Part shown: in pieces, positions 42,122-50,576 of the stretch
Layout of the letters: each line of letters begins with the position of its first letter
How positions within the stretch are numbered: the stretch's first letter is position 1
Assembly: GCF_039544205.1 (NCBI RefSeq)
Contig: NZ_BAABLF010000005.1
Span: 496,001 to 560,000 of the forward strand
Source of the DNA: Ferrimonas gelatinilytica
GTDB lineage: Bacteria; Pseudomonadota; Gammaproteobacteria; Enterobacterales; Shewanellaceae
Direction of reading: 5' to 3'
DNA length: 64,000 nt
Notes under the pieces: generated by a model
Database searches by the model: none
Seen by the model: only the letters and a program-made list of their open reading frames with translations
Told to the model about the DNA's origin: nothing
Program-made: the position numbers and the translations under genes

Positions 42122-43723
42122 TCACGCTTTAGGGGCCCCGTCAGCCCCAAGCATCGGCAGCGTTTCACGCAGCTTCGCCTTGGCGATCCGATCCAGGGTT
42201 GAACGCGGGAACTCACTGACAATATGCACGGCTCTTGGAACCTTGAAGTCCGCCAGCTTTTCAGCGCAATGCGCGATCACCCGCTGGCTCAGCGCGTCGG
42301 CAGGCAGCGATTGGCTAGTCTCGTTTGGGCGAATAAACGCCACTGGCACCTCCCCCAGCATCTCGTGTTTCTGGGCCACCACCGCACACTCAAGAACAAG
42401 GTCGGTTTCATTGATCACCGTCTCAATCTCCAGTGCTGCCACATTCTCCCCACCGACACGGAGCATATCTTTGTCGCGGTTGACAAAGTAAAACCATCCC
42501 TGCTCGTCAGTGCGGACAATGTCGCCAGTGTCCAGTGCGCCGCTGGCATCAAATGCCTCCTTGGTCTTTTCCGGGTTCCGGTAGTACTCCTTGAACAGAG
42601 AAACCCCTCTCTCCCCGCGAATGTAGAGCAGGCCCTGTTCTCCCGGCCCCGCCAGGGTGCCGTCCTCTTTACGAACCTCGACGTCGTAAAGCGGAGACGG
42701 CCGGCCCATGGTGCCGGCGGGCCCCGGATGATCTGGATCCGTGAAGATGCAGGCGGACAAGGTTTCCGTCATTCCCCAAAGGGCCAGCGTCTGCACGCCG
42801 AACTCCCTCTCCGCATCGGGTAGACGCTCGAGCCCAACCAAGACACGCACCTTGTGTTTGGGCACCGGCCGACCTTTCAGCGCTTTGAAGGAGAACGGGA
42901 TCATTGACGCCCAGGTCACCCCATGGGCGGCGCAGGCATCCCAGAATCGCGATGCGGAAAACCGGGGGTGCACCACCACGGTACCGCCGGACCATAGAGC
43001 CGACAGCAGGGTGATCTGTGCATTGGCGTGAAACAGCGGCATGTAGAGCAGGGTGACATCTTCGCGCCGCAGTCGCAGGTTGGTCGCCATCGACCTGCCG
43101 GCCCAAAGGGCATTGGCATTGGTCCAGAGCGTGGGCTTGGGCTTGGACGTGGTTCCGGAGGTGAACTGGACGGCGAAATCACGCTGCGGCTCTGGTTTCA
43201 GTGACGGCACCGGGGCATCAGCGAACACGGCATTAAAGGGCTCCGCCTCGTTTGCTTCGGCCCCATCTTCGGCCTTGGGATCCCCGGTCATGATCATGGG
43301 TACGGCTTTACCGCAGGCATCACGCACCACCTTTGCCAGTGATGGCTGGGTAATGACGCAAACGGGCTTCATCACCTCAGCGAAGTAGCGGACATTCTCC
43401 GGCACCGAGCGGGTATTGGTGGTCACCGGAATGGCACCAACATAGGCGCAGCCGAACCAGGCAGTGAGGAACTCCGGAGAGTTATCGAAGTGCATGAGCA
43501 CAAAGTCGCCCAGCCGAACCCCTCGCGCATGCAGCCCCGCAGCAAAACGTTTGGCGGCATCAGCCAGCTCCCTGTAACTCCAACGGCGATCCTTTCCATC
43601 GAAAGGTGCCCAGACGACGGCGGTTTTGTCCGGCTGGCGCTCGGCCCACTGGTCGAGCAGCCAGGTCACGTCCATACCTCGGAACGCATCAAGCTTTGAA
43701 TGGTGACCGACCTTTGTCTCCAT
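42122..43723 (-). CDS. Acyl-CoA ligase, CaiC-like (AMP-forming)
   Basis: 533 residues from the ATG at 43723, with AAAGGAAAG upstream; a TTG seven codons earlier is less likely. The P-loop is FTSGTTSKPKPTLW, the adenylate motif is WGMTETL, and DTGDIVRTDEQGWFYFVNRDKD is the hinge. A catalytic Lys sits in STLDRIAKAKLRE. ANL-family enzymes activate a carboxylate via acyl-AMP to the CoA thioester. The overall pattern resembles crotonobetaine/carnitine-CoA ligase (CaiC), but no carnitine transporter or CaiA is present. Central activating enzyme of the cluster. Confidence 0.88.
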   Translation of the reverse strand: METKVGHHSKLDAFRGMDVTWLLDQWAERQPDKTAVVWAPFDGKDRRWSYRELADAAKRFAAGLHARGVRLGDFVLMHFDNSPEFLTAWFGCAYVGAIPVTTNTRSVPENVRYFAEVMKPVCVITQPSLAKVVRDACGKAVPMIMTGDPKAEDGAEANEAEPFNAVFADAPVPSLKPEPQRDFAVQFTSGTTSKPKPTLWTNANALWAGRSMATNLRLRREDVTLLYMPLFHANAQITLLSALWSGGTVVVHPRFSASRFWDACAAHGVTWASMIPFSFKALKGRPVPKHKVRVLVGLERLPDAEREFGVQTLALWGMTETLSACIFTDPDHPGPAGTMGRPSPLYDVEVRKEDGTLAGPGEQGLLYIRGERGVSLFKEYYRNPEKTKEAFDASGALDTGDIVRTDEQGWFYFVNRDKDMLRVGGENVAALEIETVINETDLVLECAVVAQKHEMLGEVPVAFIRPNETSQSLPADALSQRVIAHCAEKLADFKVPRAVHIVSEFPRSTLDRIAKAKLRETLPMLGADGAPKA

Positions 43724-43867
43724 CAAATACTTTCCTTTTAACAAGACAATGGAAATTCAGCGATAAACGGCTGTTTCCAGTCATGCCCCTTTCCCGAAGG
43801 CGGCACAGCCGTCAAATCTCAAACGTAACCCAGACCCATGGGCTATATCCCCAACCCGACTTGTCTG

Positions 43868-43898
43868 TGCCCCTGCTGCATCGATCAGGACAGGGGCA
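43868..43898 (-). other. Intercistronic hairpin after MaoC-1
   Basis: TGCCCCTG (43868-43875) pairs with CAGGGGCA (43891-43898), 12 bases after the MaoC stop and before the ligase gene. No T-run, so it looks like an mRNA-stability or processing element. Confidence 0.6.
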
Positions 43899-43910
43899 GC
43901 GCAAACCGGT

Positions 43911-44384
43911 TCAGGGATGTCTTTTTTCAACGTAAATCACGTGGTGGGCGACACAGACCACCTCATCATTTTGGTTGGTCGTGATCTTCTCTTCCGTAAT
44001 CAGTCCGTGACTGGGCTGCTTGGGGTGGTCGCGCTTATCGATGACGGTGATCTTCACCTGGATGGTATCGCCAGCGAAAACCGGCTTCGGATAGCGGATC
44101 TTGTCATACCCGTAGGACATCCCATGCGGGTTCAGTGGCTCGCCCTGGATACACAACCCGGTGCTGATGCTGAATGTCGCATTGCCGTGGATAATCGGCT
44201 CTTTGAAGGGCTGTGTCTTACACCACTCCGCATCTGTGTGGTGCGGCATCCAGTCACCGGAGTGCATCGCATGCATGACGAAATCCGCTTCGGTAATCGT
44301 CCTGCCTGCGGTTGTCCGGGTCTCCCCAATCTCGAAATCTTCGAAAAATTTCGCAACCTCTTTGTACTTAGCAACTTCCGCCAT
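43911..44384 (-). CDS. MaoC-family (R)-specific enoyl-CoA hydratase, copy 1
   Basis: 157 residues of hot-dog fold. The hydratase-2 motif is in HSGDWMPHHTDAEW, giving the catalytic Asp and His, and the second conserved segment is PIIHGNATFSISTGL. It is clearly paralogous to the next gene over its whole length (VMHAMHSGDW is identical in both). MaoC proteins hydrate trans-2-enoyl-CoA to (R)-3-hydroxyacyl-CoA or dehydrate related substrates. Two tandem copies suggest a heterodimer or two successive hydrations. Confidence 0.9.
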   Translation of the reverse strand: MAEVAKYKEVAKFFEDFEIGETRTTAGRTITEADFVMHAMHSGDWMPHHTDAEWCKTQPFKEPIIHGNATFSISTGLCIQGEPLNPHGMSYGYDKIRYPKPVFAGDTIQVKITVIDKRDHPKQPSHGLITEEKITTNQNDEVVCVAHHVIYVEKRHP

Positions 44385-44437
44385 TTCAAAATCCTGTCTG
44401 ATGTTCTTGTCTTACCCGTATCTGGTAGTCCGTCGCA

Positions 44438-44458
44438 GGTGCCCCTTTCTGGGGCACC
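44438..44458 (-). other. Intercistronic hairpin after MaoC-2
   Basis: GGTGCCCC (44438-44445) with GGGGCACC (44451-44458), in the gap between the two MaoC genes. It is similar in core sequence to the next intercistronic hairpin and lacks a T-run. Confidence 0.6.
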
Positions 44459-44523
44459 ATCGGCGTTTACGCAGTCCCAGACACTCTTCGCCTGACCCAA
44501 GTCTTAGCCTGGATACCCCCCGT

Positions 44524-44985
44524 TTAGGCGGTAGGCGTTCTTCTTGTCGCGTAGAGGATGTGTTCAACAAACGCAACGGTTTCGCCACGCTGGTTGGTGG
44601 TCGTCTCGGTTTGCGTCAAAAGACCATGAGTCTTGCTTTTCGGGTGGTCCTTCTTATCGGTGATTTTCACCTCTACCTTGATGGTATCCCCGGGGAAAAC
44701 CGGAGCGGGATAGCGGATTTTGTTGTACCCGTACGCCATGATGTTCGGGTTCTCCGACGACGACTGGAAGATCAAACCTGTGCTGATGCAGAAGGTCATG
44801 TTGCCGTGAGCAATCCGGTGCTTGAACGGTTGTGACTTGGCAAACTCTTCGTTGGTGTGGTGGGGCTGCCAATCACCGGAATGCATCGCGTGCATCACGA
44901 CATCGGTTTCGGTGATGGTTCGAGCATTGGTCACAAATGACTCACCAATTTCGAAATCTTCAAAAAATTTGTTTTCTTCGCTCAT
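44524..44985 (-). CDS. MaoC-family (R)-specific enoyl-CoA hydratase, copy 2
   Basis: 153 residues, tandem paralogue of the downstream gene. The catalytic motif HSGDWQPHHTNEEF keeps the Asp and His but has Asn where copy 1 has the last Asp. The second segment is RIAHGNMTFCISTGL. C-terminal halves differ more (KTHGLLTQTETTTN against PSHGLITEEKITTN). Follows the CoA-transferase gene after a 141-base gap with a hairpin. Confidence 0.9.
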   Translation of the reverse strand: MSEENKFFEDFEIGESFVTNARTITETDVVMHAMHSGDWQPHHTNEEFAKSQPFKHRIAHGNMTFCISTGLIFQSSSENPNIMAYGYNKIRYPAPVFPGDTIKVEVKITDKKDHPKSKTHGLLTQTETTTNQRGETVAFVEHILYATRRTPTA

Positions 44986-45061
44986 CGCTTTTGCCTCGTT
45001 TCATTTCATTTCAAATCTGGGTTTTCGGCTTCCCGAAAGAAACCGCAATATAGGAGAGTGG

Positions 45062-45116
45062 CGGGCCTGGCTGACTCTGCTGTCAGTCGCGCTATCGCGC
45101 TCGTATCACAGGCCCG
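45062..45116 (-). other. Intercistronic hairpin after the CoA-transferase
   Basis: CGGGCCTG (45062-45069) pairs with CAGGCCCG (45109-45116), with a smaller inner stem GCGC/GCGC. Third of three strong hairpins that each follow a gene stop in this cluster. Confidence 0.55.
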
Positions 45117-45126
45117 TTCGTCGCGA

Positions 45127-46341
45127 TTAACGCGGCAAGCCTACGGCATGGCCCTCAGCCATTGCCTTAATCTCATCTTCGCTGTACCCCAGCGCCTTGA
45201 GTTCAGACATGGTGTGTTCGCCGATCCCCGGTGGGTTCTGTGGTTTGACCTTCTCGATACCGTTACCCCGAACCTGGATAGGACTGTCGATGGTACGGAC
45301 CCCGTCTGCGCCCTCCACTTCCGGGAAGCAACCGTTAGCAATCATGTGCTCGTCCTGAGTACACTCAGCAGTGGTTTGAACCACACTGAAATTGACGTGG
45401 AAATTTCTCAGGCGCTCAGCCACTTCGGCCAGATCATGGTTGCCGATGATCTTCTGCATCTCGTCGAACAGTGCCTGGTGGTTCTTACCCCGTAATTGCG
45501 GGGTCGCGAACCTTTCATCCCCTTTGAGATGGTCGGCGCCAAAGGCATCGCGCAGGTTATCGACGTTATTGGGGTTAAGTTCCACGATGATGACGTAGCG
45601 ATCATCCCGGGTTTTGAACACCCCACCGGTCACCGGGTTTGGCCACTCGGTACGGCTGAACTTCTTCATCGGCGGCGCGCCAACAAGCGCGGCCTGCATC
45701 AGAGAGCCATTCGCCCAGAGCCCGTTGTTCATCAGGGATGTGGACACCTCTGAGCCCTCCCCGCTGCGCTCCCGATGGAAAAGACCGGTCATCACGGCAC
45801 TGAACAGGGCGGTGGCGGTGTTCATGTCACCGGTTCCCACCGGCAGGGGCACAGGAGAACCATCTTTGGGACGCAGCTCTTCCATAATGCCGGTACGGGC
45901 ATACCAGGCGGTCATATCGAAACCGGGGGCATCCTTGTCAGGACCCTCCAGGCCAAATCCATTGATCGACGCGAAAACAATCTTGGGATTGACGGCCTTG
46001 ATGTCGTCAAAGGTGTGGTGCAAGGCTTTTTGAACCTTGTGGGGTGAGTTGGTCAGGAAAACATCTGCGGTGGCAGCCAGTTTGAGCAGCACCTCTTGTG
46101 CCTTGGGGTCTTTGAGGTTCAGCGCAATGGATTTCTTGGACCGGTTTTGAATGTAAGTGGTCCACGGGATCTGGCTCGGTGGCAAGCCCGGGGTCATGTG
46201 CCCATAGCGCCAAGGGTCGCCGCTGGGCGGCTCAATCTTGATCACCTCGGCGCCAAGATCGGCGAGAATCACACTTGCGGATGGGCCCGCCGCCATGGAA
46301 GCGACCTCAATGACTTTAATGCCCTCAAGAACTTTTGACAT
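45127..46341 (-). CDS. Family III CoA-transferase (CaiB/BaiF type)
   Basis: 404 residues. The N-terminal KVIEVASMAAGPSASVILADLGAEVIKIEPPSGDPWR is the family start. The catalytic Asp lies in GFDMTAWYARTG. NRSKKSIALNL, ADVFLTNSP and VGTGDMNTATALFSAV are CoA- and substrate-binding segments. These enzymes move CoA between carboxylic acids, for example formyl-, carnitinyl- or bile-acyl-CoA. First gene of the cluster; AGGAGA lies before its ATG. It could prime the ligase product or recycle CoA from the final product. Confidence 0.9.
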   Translation of the reverse strand: MSKVLEGIKVIEVASMAAGPSASVILADLGAEVIKIEPPSGDPWRYGHMTPGLPPSQIPWTTYIQNRSKKSIALNLKDPKAQEVLLKLAATADVFLTNSPHKVQKALHHTFDDIKAVNPKIVFASINGFGLEGPDKDAPGFDMTAWYARTGIMEELRPKDGSPVPLPVGTGDMNTATALFSAVMTGLFHRERSGEGSEVSTSLMNNGLWANGSLMQAALVGAPPMKKFSRTEWPNPVTGGVFKTRDDRYVIIVELNPNNVDNLRDAFGADHLKGDERFATPQLRGKNHQALFDEMQKIIGNHDLAEVAERLRNFHVNFSVVQTTAECTQDEHMIANGCFPEVEGADGVRTIDSPIQVRGNGIEKVKPQNPPGIGEHTMSELKALGYSEDEIKAMAEGHAVGLPR

Positions 46342-46939
46342 CGTTGATGTTCTCCTTGCTGTGCAGTAGGAGGCGAACCAGGCAGGGTGCAGTCAAGTTT
46401 CAGAAAACAGAACTGGTTTACACCACGCCAAGAGCCTCAAAAAAGAAACCGGCGAATGAGCGTAACGCTCATGAATCTATAGCCAATCTTAGTCATCCTT
46501 GCTGACCGCAGGCTGAACAAGACTTCGTTCACTTTATGCGCGATTTTGATGCAAGCCAGTTCCCCAGCCGGCCTTCCCACAGATTTCAACTTCTGCACAG
46601 AGGCAAAAAAATGCCGCAAGGGCTGCTCTCCCTCGTTTGTATGAAAACCCCAGATCCGAACGGCCTCAGCTGACATCGCTCTGACTGATTCAACAGGCCG
46701 CATCTGAGTATCTGAAAGCTTTGTTTGGTGGGTGAGTGCCGGCTCTTTCCCCTGCTGACCACCTTTTAATAATCTGAAATCCCTCTCTTTTTACTACCCT
46801 TACACACTGGTCACTGCATTGGGCTAAGACAGGCCAGCAGTGCCCCCAACCGGGCCGACTAACCCATGCGTTAGCCTGTGGTTTTTTGCCAACTGCGGGT
46901 CGTCATACTTTTGATTCCAATAAGCACGGAGATGTCATC
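46342..46939. other. 598-bp divergent intergenic region, no clear gene
   Basis: Lies between the divergent CoA-transferase and outer-membrane protein genes and must carry both promoters. A hairpin ATGAGCG/CGCTCAT (46456-46472) with a T-run on the minus strand may be a terminator. An open frame at 46437-46703 (minus) resembles no protein I know and has no ribosome site. No regulator gene is in the gap. Confidence 0.5.
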
Positions 46940-47809
46940 ATGAAGCGCTCGAATTTCTGGGTTATGGGAGCCCTCCTGCTTTGCCTTCCGTCCATCTCGA
47001 CCGCTCAAAACACCGGACAGGACGCCACACAGCCTCTCACCCGCTTTGATATCCGTTATCAGCACGATGCCCTGCCTTTCGACCTCTATCACAACAACTT
47101 CGATAACAAGAATGACACCGACACTATAGTGCTCCGCGCCGACGCACCGGTCTCTTTGGACGAAAATGGCACTTTGTATTTCAGGACCGACTTTCCATTT
47201 ATCTCCAGCTCCTCATCCACCCCTGATCAGAACGGCAGTTTCGATCTCGGCAGTATCTACGCCCAAGCGATCTACATTGCGCCTGAGAAGTTTGCCATCG
47301 GTGGCAAATATATTTGGGGCGCGGGGCTGTCTGCGCAGTTGGGATCCGCCACCAATGGCAGGCAGAAAACCACCTGGATCCCGACTTTTGGCATGGCAAT
47401 TCCCATCTATCCATTCGGCCAGGAACGTGGGGGTTCGGCATTTATTCCGATGTTTAAATACCTGATGGGCGACAGTGAGGCACTGCGCGGCGGTACGCTG
47501 ACCTTCGATGAGATCAACGAGTTTCACTTCCTTCCCACCCTCAACTTCACACTGCCCTGGTCCTATTTCGAGGTATTTACGTTATGGGGCAATGAGGAGT
47601 GGCAATGGAGTTTCCAGGATGGGACCGTTCGAAACGAGCAAAAAAGCGGCGACTACTTCATCCCCTACGACATCACCATTGGCAAAATGATTGCCAACAA
47701 CAACGTCATCATCTCGCTGAGTGCTGCCGGCCCCCTGCTCTACTCCGAAGGCTACAAGCAGTACGATCACCGGCTTATGTTCCGGCTCGGTTTCTTCTTT
47801 GGCCAATAA
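46940..47809 (+). CDS. Outer-membrane beta-barrel protein, phenol-degradation MetA-like
   Basis: 289 residues from the ATG at 46940, with GGAG upstream. A signal peptide (to about residue 22, ISTAQ) is followed by alternating beta-strand patterns and an aromatic C-terminus, RLMFRLGFFFGQ, ending in the phenylalanine-rich signature of outer-membrane barrels. Conserved segments IGGKYIWGAG and TWIPTFGMAIPIYPFG resemble the Phenol_MetA_deg family. Such proteins lie beside aromatic or hydrophobic compound pathways and probably form uptake channels. Divergent from the CoA cluster. Confidence 0.72.
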   Translation: MKRSNFWVMGALLLCLPSISTAQNTGQDATQPLTRFDIRYQHDALPFDLYHNNFDNKNDTDTIVLRADAPVSLDENGTLYFRTDFPFISSSSSTPDQNGSFDLGSIYAQAIYIAPEKFAIGGKYIWGAGLSAQLGSATNGRQKTTWIPTFGMAIPIYPFGQERGGSAFIPMFKYLMGDSEALRGGTLTFDEINEFHFLPTLNFTLPWSYFEVFTLWGNEEWQWSFQDGTVRNEQKSGDYFIPYDITIGKMIANNNVIISLSAAGPLLYSEGYKQYDHRLMFRLGFFFGQ

Positions 47810-48011
47810 ATGCCGTTGACTCTCGGCAACTTAAGCCAGGGGAGACAGGTCTCCCCAACCCGATATGGCAGCGCCAGCGCCAACCCGGCAACAACCTGTC
47901 CAAAGGTCGCCCCGGTTTCAGTTGCGCAATAAATCCACTTGCGCCGACGCCTTTGGATCGTTAGGCTTCGGCGCTGCGATCATTTCCACCCCTTATACCC
48001 AGGACGTTCCC

Positions 48012-49607
48012 GTGCTTTCTACTGCCAACATCACCATGCAGTTCGGTGCCAAGCCGCTGTTTGAAAATATCTCCGTCAAGTTTGGCGAGGGCAACCGCTA
48101 TGGTCTGATCGGGGCCAACGGCTGCGGTAAGTCCACCTTCATGAAGATCCTCTCCGGCGAGCTGGAACCCTCCAGCGGCAACGTCTCTGCGGATCCCAAC
48201 GAGCGCATCGCCAAGCTGGGCCAGGACCAGTGGGCGTTCGAGGCGTACACGGTGATCGACACCGTGATCATGGGCCATAAGGAGCTATGGGAGATCAAGG
48301 CGGAGCGTGACCGCATCTACAGCCTGCCCGAGATGTCGGAAGAGGACGGGATGAAGGTGGCGGACCTGGAGGTCCAGTTCGCCGAGATGGACGGCTACAG
48401 CGCCGAAGCCCGTGCCGGTGAACTGCTGCTGGGTCTGGGTATCCCCGAAGATCTGCACTTTGGCCTGATGAGCGCCGTGGCGCCAGGCCTCAAGGTCCGG
48501 GTACTGCTGGCCCAGGTTCTGTTCGCGGATCCCGACGTGATGCTGCTGGACGAACCCACCAACAACCTGGATATCCACACCATCCACTGGCTGGAGCAGG
48601 TGCTCAACGAGCGCCAGTGCACCATGATCATCATCTCCCACGACCGTCACTTCCTGAACTCCGTCTGCACCCACATGGCAGACATCGACTACGGTGAGCT
48701 GCGCGTCTACCCGGGCAACTACGACGAGTACATGATGGCCGCCAGCCAGGCCCGCGAGCGCCTGTTGGCGGACAACGCCAAGAAGAAGGCACAGATCGCC
48801 GAGCTGCAAGGCTTCGTAGCCCGCTTCTCCGCCAACGCCTCCAAGGCACGTCAGGCCACCTCCCGGGCCAAGCAGATCGATAAGATCCAGCTCGAAGAGG
48901 TGAAAGCCTCCAGCCGCCAGAGCCCCTTCCTGCGTTTCGAGCAGGAGAAAAAGCTGTTCCGCCAAGCCCTCGAGGTCACCGGGCTGGCCCAGGGCTACGA
49001 CGGCGAGCTGCTGTTCCAGGGGCTGGATCTTAAGGTCGACGTGGGTGAGCGGATCGCCATCATCGGGGAGAACGGCGTCGGGAAATCCACCCTGATGAAC
49101 ACCCTGGCCGGCGTGATAGCCCCCAAAGCGGGCGAGATCAAATGGTCCGAAAACGCCAACATCGGTTACTACGCCCAGGATCATGCCGAGGACTTCGCCA
49201 CCGACATGAACCTGTTCGACTGGATGGCCCAGTGGTCCAGCGAAGGGTCAGACGAGCAGACCATCCGCAGCTTCCTCGGCCGCATGCTCTTTGGTCAGAA
49301 CGACATCAAAAAGTCCACCCGGGTGATCTCCGGTGGGGAGCAGGGGCGCATGCTGTTTGGCAAGCTGATGATGCAAAAGCCCAACATCCTGTTGATGGAT
49401 GAACCCACCAACCACATGGATATGGAGTCCATCGAAGCGCTCAACACCGCGCTGGAGGAGTACCAGGGCACCCTGCTGTTTGTCTCCCACGACCGGGTAT
49501 TTGTCTCCTCAGTGGCGACCCGCATCATCGAGCTCAAGCAGGATGGGATCACCGACTTCCACGGCACCTACGAAGAGTACCTGCGCAGCCAGGGGGTCGA
49601 GGGGTAA
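48012..49607 (+). CDS. ybiT: ABC-F family ATPase YbiT
   Basis: 531 residues from the GTG at 48012 (AGGACG upstream), matching E. coli YbiT at 530. Upstream codons are not conserved. Two ABC domains: Walker A GANGCGKST and GENGVGKST, Walker B LLDEPTNNLD and LMDEPTNHMD, joined by the long charged P-site tRNA interaction motif linker. ABC-F proteins act on ribosomes rather than in transport. YbiT relieves certain stalls. Monocistronic with terminator. Confidence 0.95.
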   Translation: MLSTANITMQFGAKPLFENISVKFGEGNRYGLIGANGCGKSTFMKILSGELEPSSGNVSADPNERIAKLGQDQWAFEAYTVIDTVIMGHKELWEIKAERDRIYSLPEMSEEDGMKVADLEVQFAEMDGYSAEARAGELLLGLGIPEDLHFGLMSAVAPGLKVRVLLAQVLFADPDVMLLDEPTNNLDIHTIHWLEQVLNERQCTMIIISHDRHFLNSVCTHMADIDYGELRVYPGNYDEYMMAASQARERLLADNAKKKAQIAELQGFVARFSANASKARQATSRAKQIDKIQLEEVKASSRQSPFLRFEQEKKLFRQALEVTGLAQGYDGELLFQGLDLKVDVGERIAIIGENGVGKSTLMNTLAGVIAPKAGEIKWSENANIGYYAQDHAEDFATDMNLFDWMAQWSSEGSDEQTIRSFLGRMLFGQNDIKKSTRVISGGEQGRMLFGKLMMQKPNILLMDEPTNHMDMESIEALNTALEEYQGTLLFVSHDRVFVSSVATRIIELKQDGITDFHGTYEEYLRSQGVEG

Positions 49608-49626
49608 TCCCGACGACCGCTACGCA

Positions 49627-49652
49627 AAACGCCCGCATCACTGCGGGCGTTT
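49627..49652 (+). terminator. Rho-independent terminator of ybiT
   Basis: AAACGCCCGCA/TGCGGGCGTTT with a TCAC loop, shared with the convergent cytochrome gene. Confidence 0.88.
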
Positions 49653-49676
49653 CTGTTTCTGGTCGCTCCTTTCGAT

Positions 49677-50246
49677 TCAGGGCCAGGACGCCGGTTTGGT
49701 AAAGACCCAGTCCTGCCCCTTCACCGGCGTGTGGCAGTCGACACAGATGCCGTTGCCTTGGTTAAAGGGGGTCTGTTCCAGCCCCACCCAGCGGGCCCAG
49801 CCCCAGCCACCGCTGTCGGTAAAGCGTGCTGGGTCCTTAACCATAAACTCGGCATGGACGAACTGCTCCGGCCCCAGTGCGGCCGGCCACTGTTCCAGCG
49901 CTGCCGCCTTCCACACCACCTTGCCAAGCTTGGCCCCCGCCGGCCAGGGTCGGGTCTGGCCTGAACGGGCCGCCTCAACGGCGATATCATTACCGAGGAT
50001 CACCCGGATGGTCTGATTATCGGTGCGTTGGGATACGGCGATGGTGCCCCACTGCTGCCAGCCTTGGGGATACTCAATTCCATGGGAGGGGCCGGGAACG
50101 GCCTCATCCGCCAGTAGGGGACTGGCCAAGAGCAGCGCAGCGACACCGCCACACAATAACGTTGCTCTCTTTCCCGCTACGCGTCCGCTTACGGCTCTCC
50201 CCGGCGCCCCAACCCTGCCTAACCACTGTTCAGTCACCTTTCTCAT
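49677..50246 (-). CDS. Cytochrome P460-family haem protein
   Basis: 189 residues from the ATG at 50246. A long N-terminal export signal is followed by a P460 domain: HGIEYPQGWQQWGTIAVS, an AGAKLGKVVW segment, FVHAEFMVKDPARFTDSGGWGWARW, and CVDCH as the c-type haem attachment motif. P460 cytochromes oxidise hydroxylamine or detoxify NO, but many family members are uncharacterised. The start overlaps the end of the DUF3081 gene by one base, so the two are co-translated. A GTG one codon earlier is equally possible. Confidence 0.85.
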   Translation of the reverse strand: MRKVTEQWLGRVGAPGRAVSGRVAGKRATLLCGGVAALLLASPLLADEAVPGPSHGIEYPQGWQQWGTIAVSQRTDNQTIRVILGNDIAVEAARSGQTRPWPAGAKLGKVVWKAAALEQWPAALGPEQFVHAEFMVKDPARFTDSGGWGWARWVGLEQTPFNQGNGICVDCHTPVKGQDWVFTKPASWP

Positions 50247-50506
50247 CACTCGGTCTCCCTATCCACTCGTTTAAGCTGCTCAACGAAACGCTCGAACTCT
50301 CCATTACTGGGCGAGTCCACCTTGTAGCTGTTGTGAAACAGCAGCGTCAGCGTTACCGTCCCGTTACCCAGGGTCAGGGTGTAACCATCAAACCCGCTGT
50401 TGGCCACCAGCCCCTGCCAGTGGTGATTATCCCCACGGCGCTCACCGTGGCGGATCACCTTGTCAAACACGCGCAACACCAGCCGAGTATCCAACGTATT
50501 CTGCAT
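50246..50506 (-). CDS. DUF3081 family protein
   Basis: 86 residues. LDTRLVLRVFDKVIRHGERR and GFDGYTLTLGNGTVTLTLLFHN match the DUF3081 family, which is known mainly from Shewanella and Vibrio relatives. It is short, soluble and without an assigned role. Directly upstream of and overlapping the P460 gene. Confidence 0.8.
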   Translation of the reverse strand: MQNTLDTRLVLRVFDKVIRHGERRGDNHHWQGLVANSGFDGYTLTLGNGTVTLTLLFHNSYKVDSPSNGEFERFVEQLKRVDRETE

Positions 50507-50576
50507 CGACGATGCTCCCTTTAGCCAAATGGGCGTTGCTACCTAGCGTAGTCACCCCTCTTTGCTAACGTCACCC

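Noticed and set aside
39933..46341. Carnitine (cai) operon
   Set aside because: CaiB-, CaiC- and CaiD-like families occur, but there is no CaiA dehydrogenase, CaiT transporter or fixABCX, and the MaoC pair and exported hydrolase do not belong to it.
46437..46703. Possible transposase or regulator fragment between the CoA-transferase and the outer-membrane gene
   Set aside because: No motif of any transposase or helix-turn-helix family could be recognised and no start signal is present.
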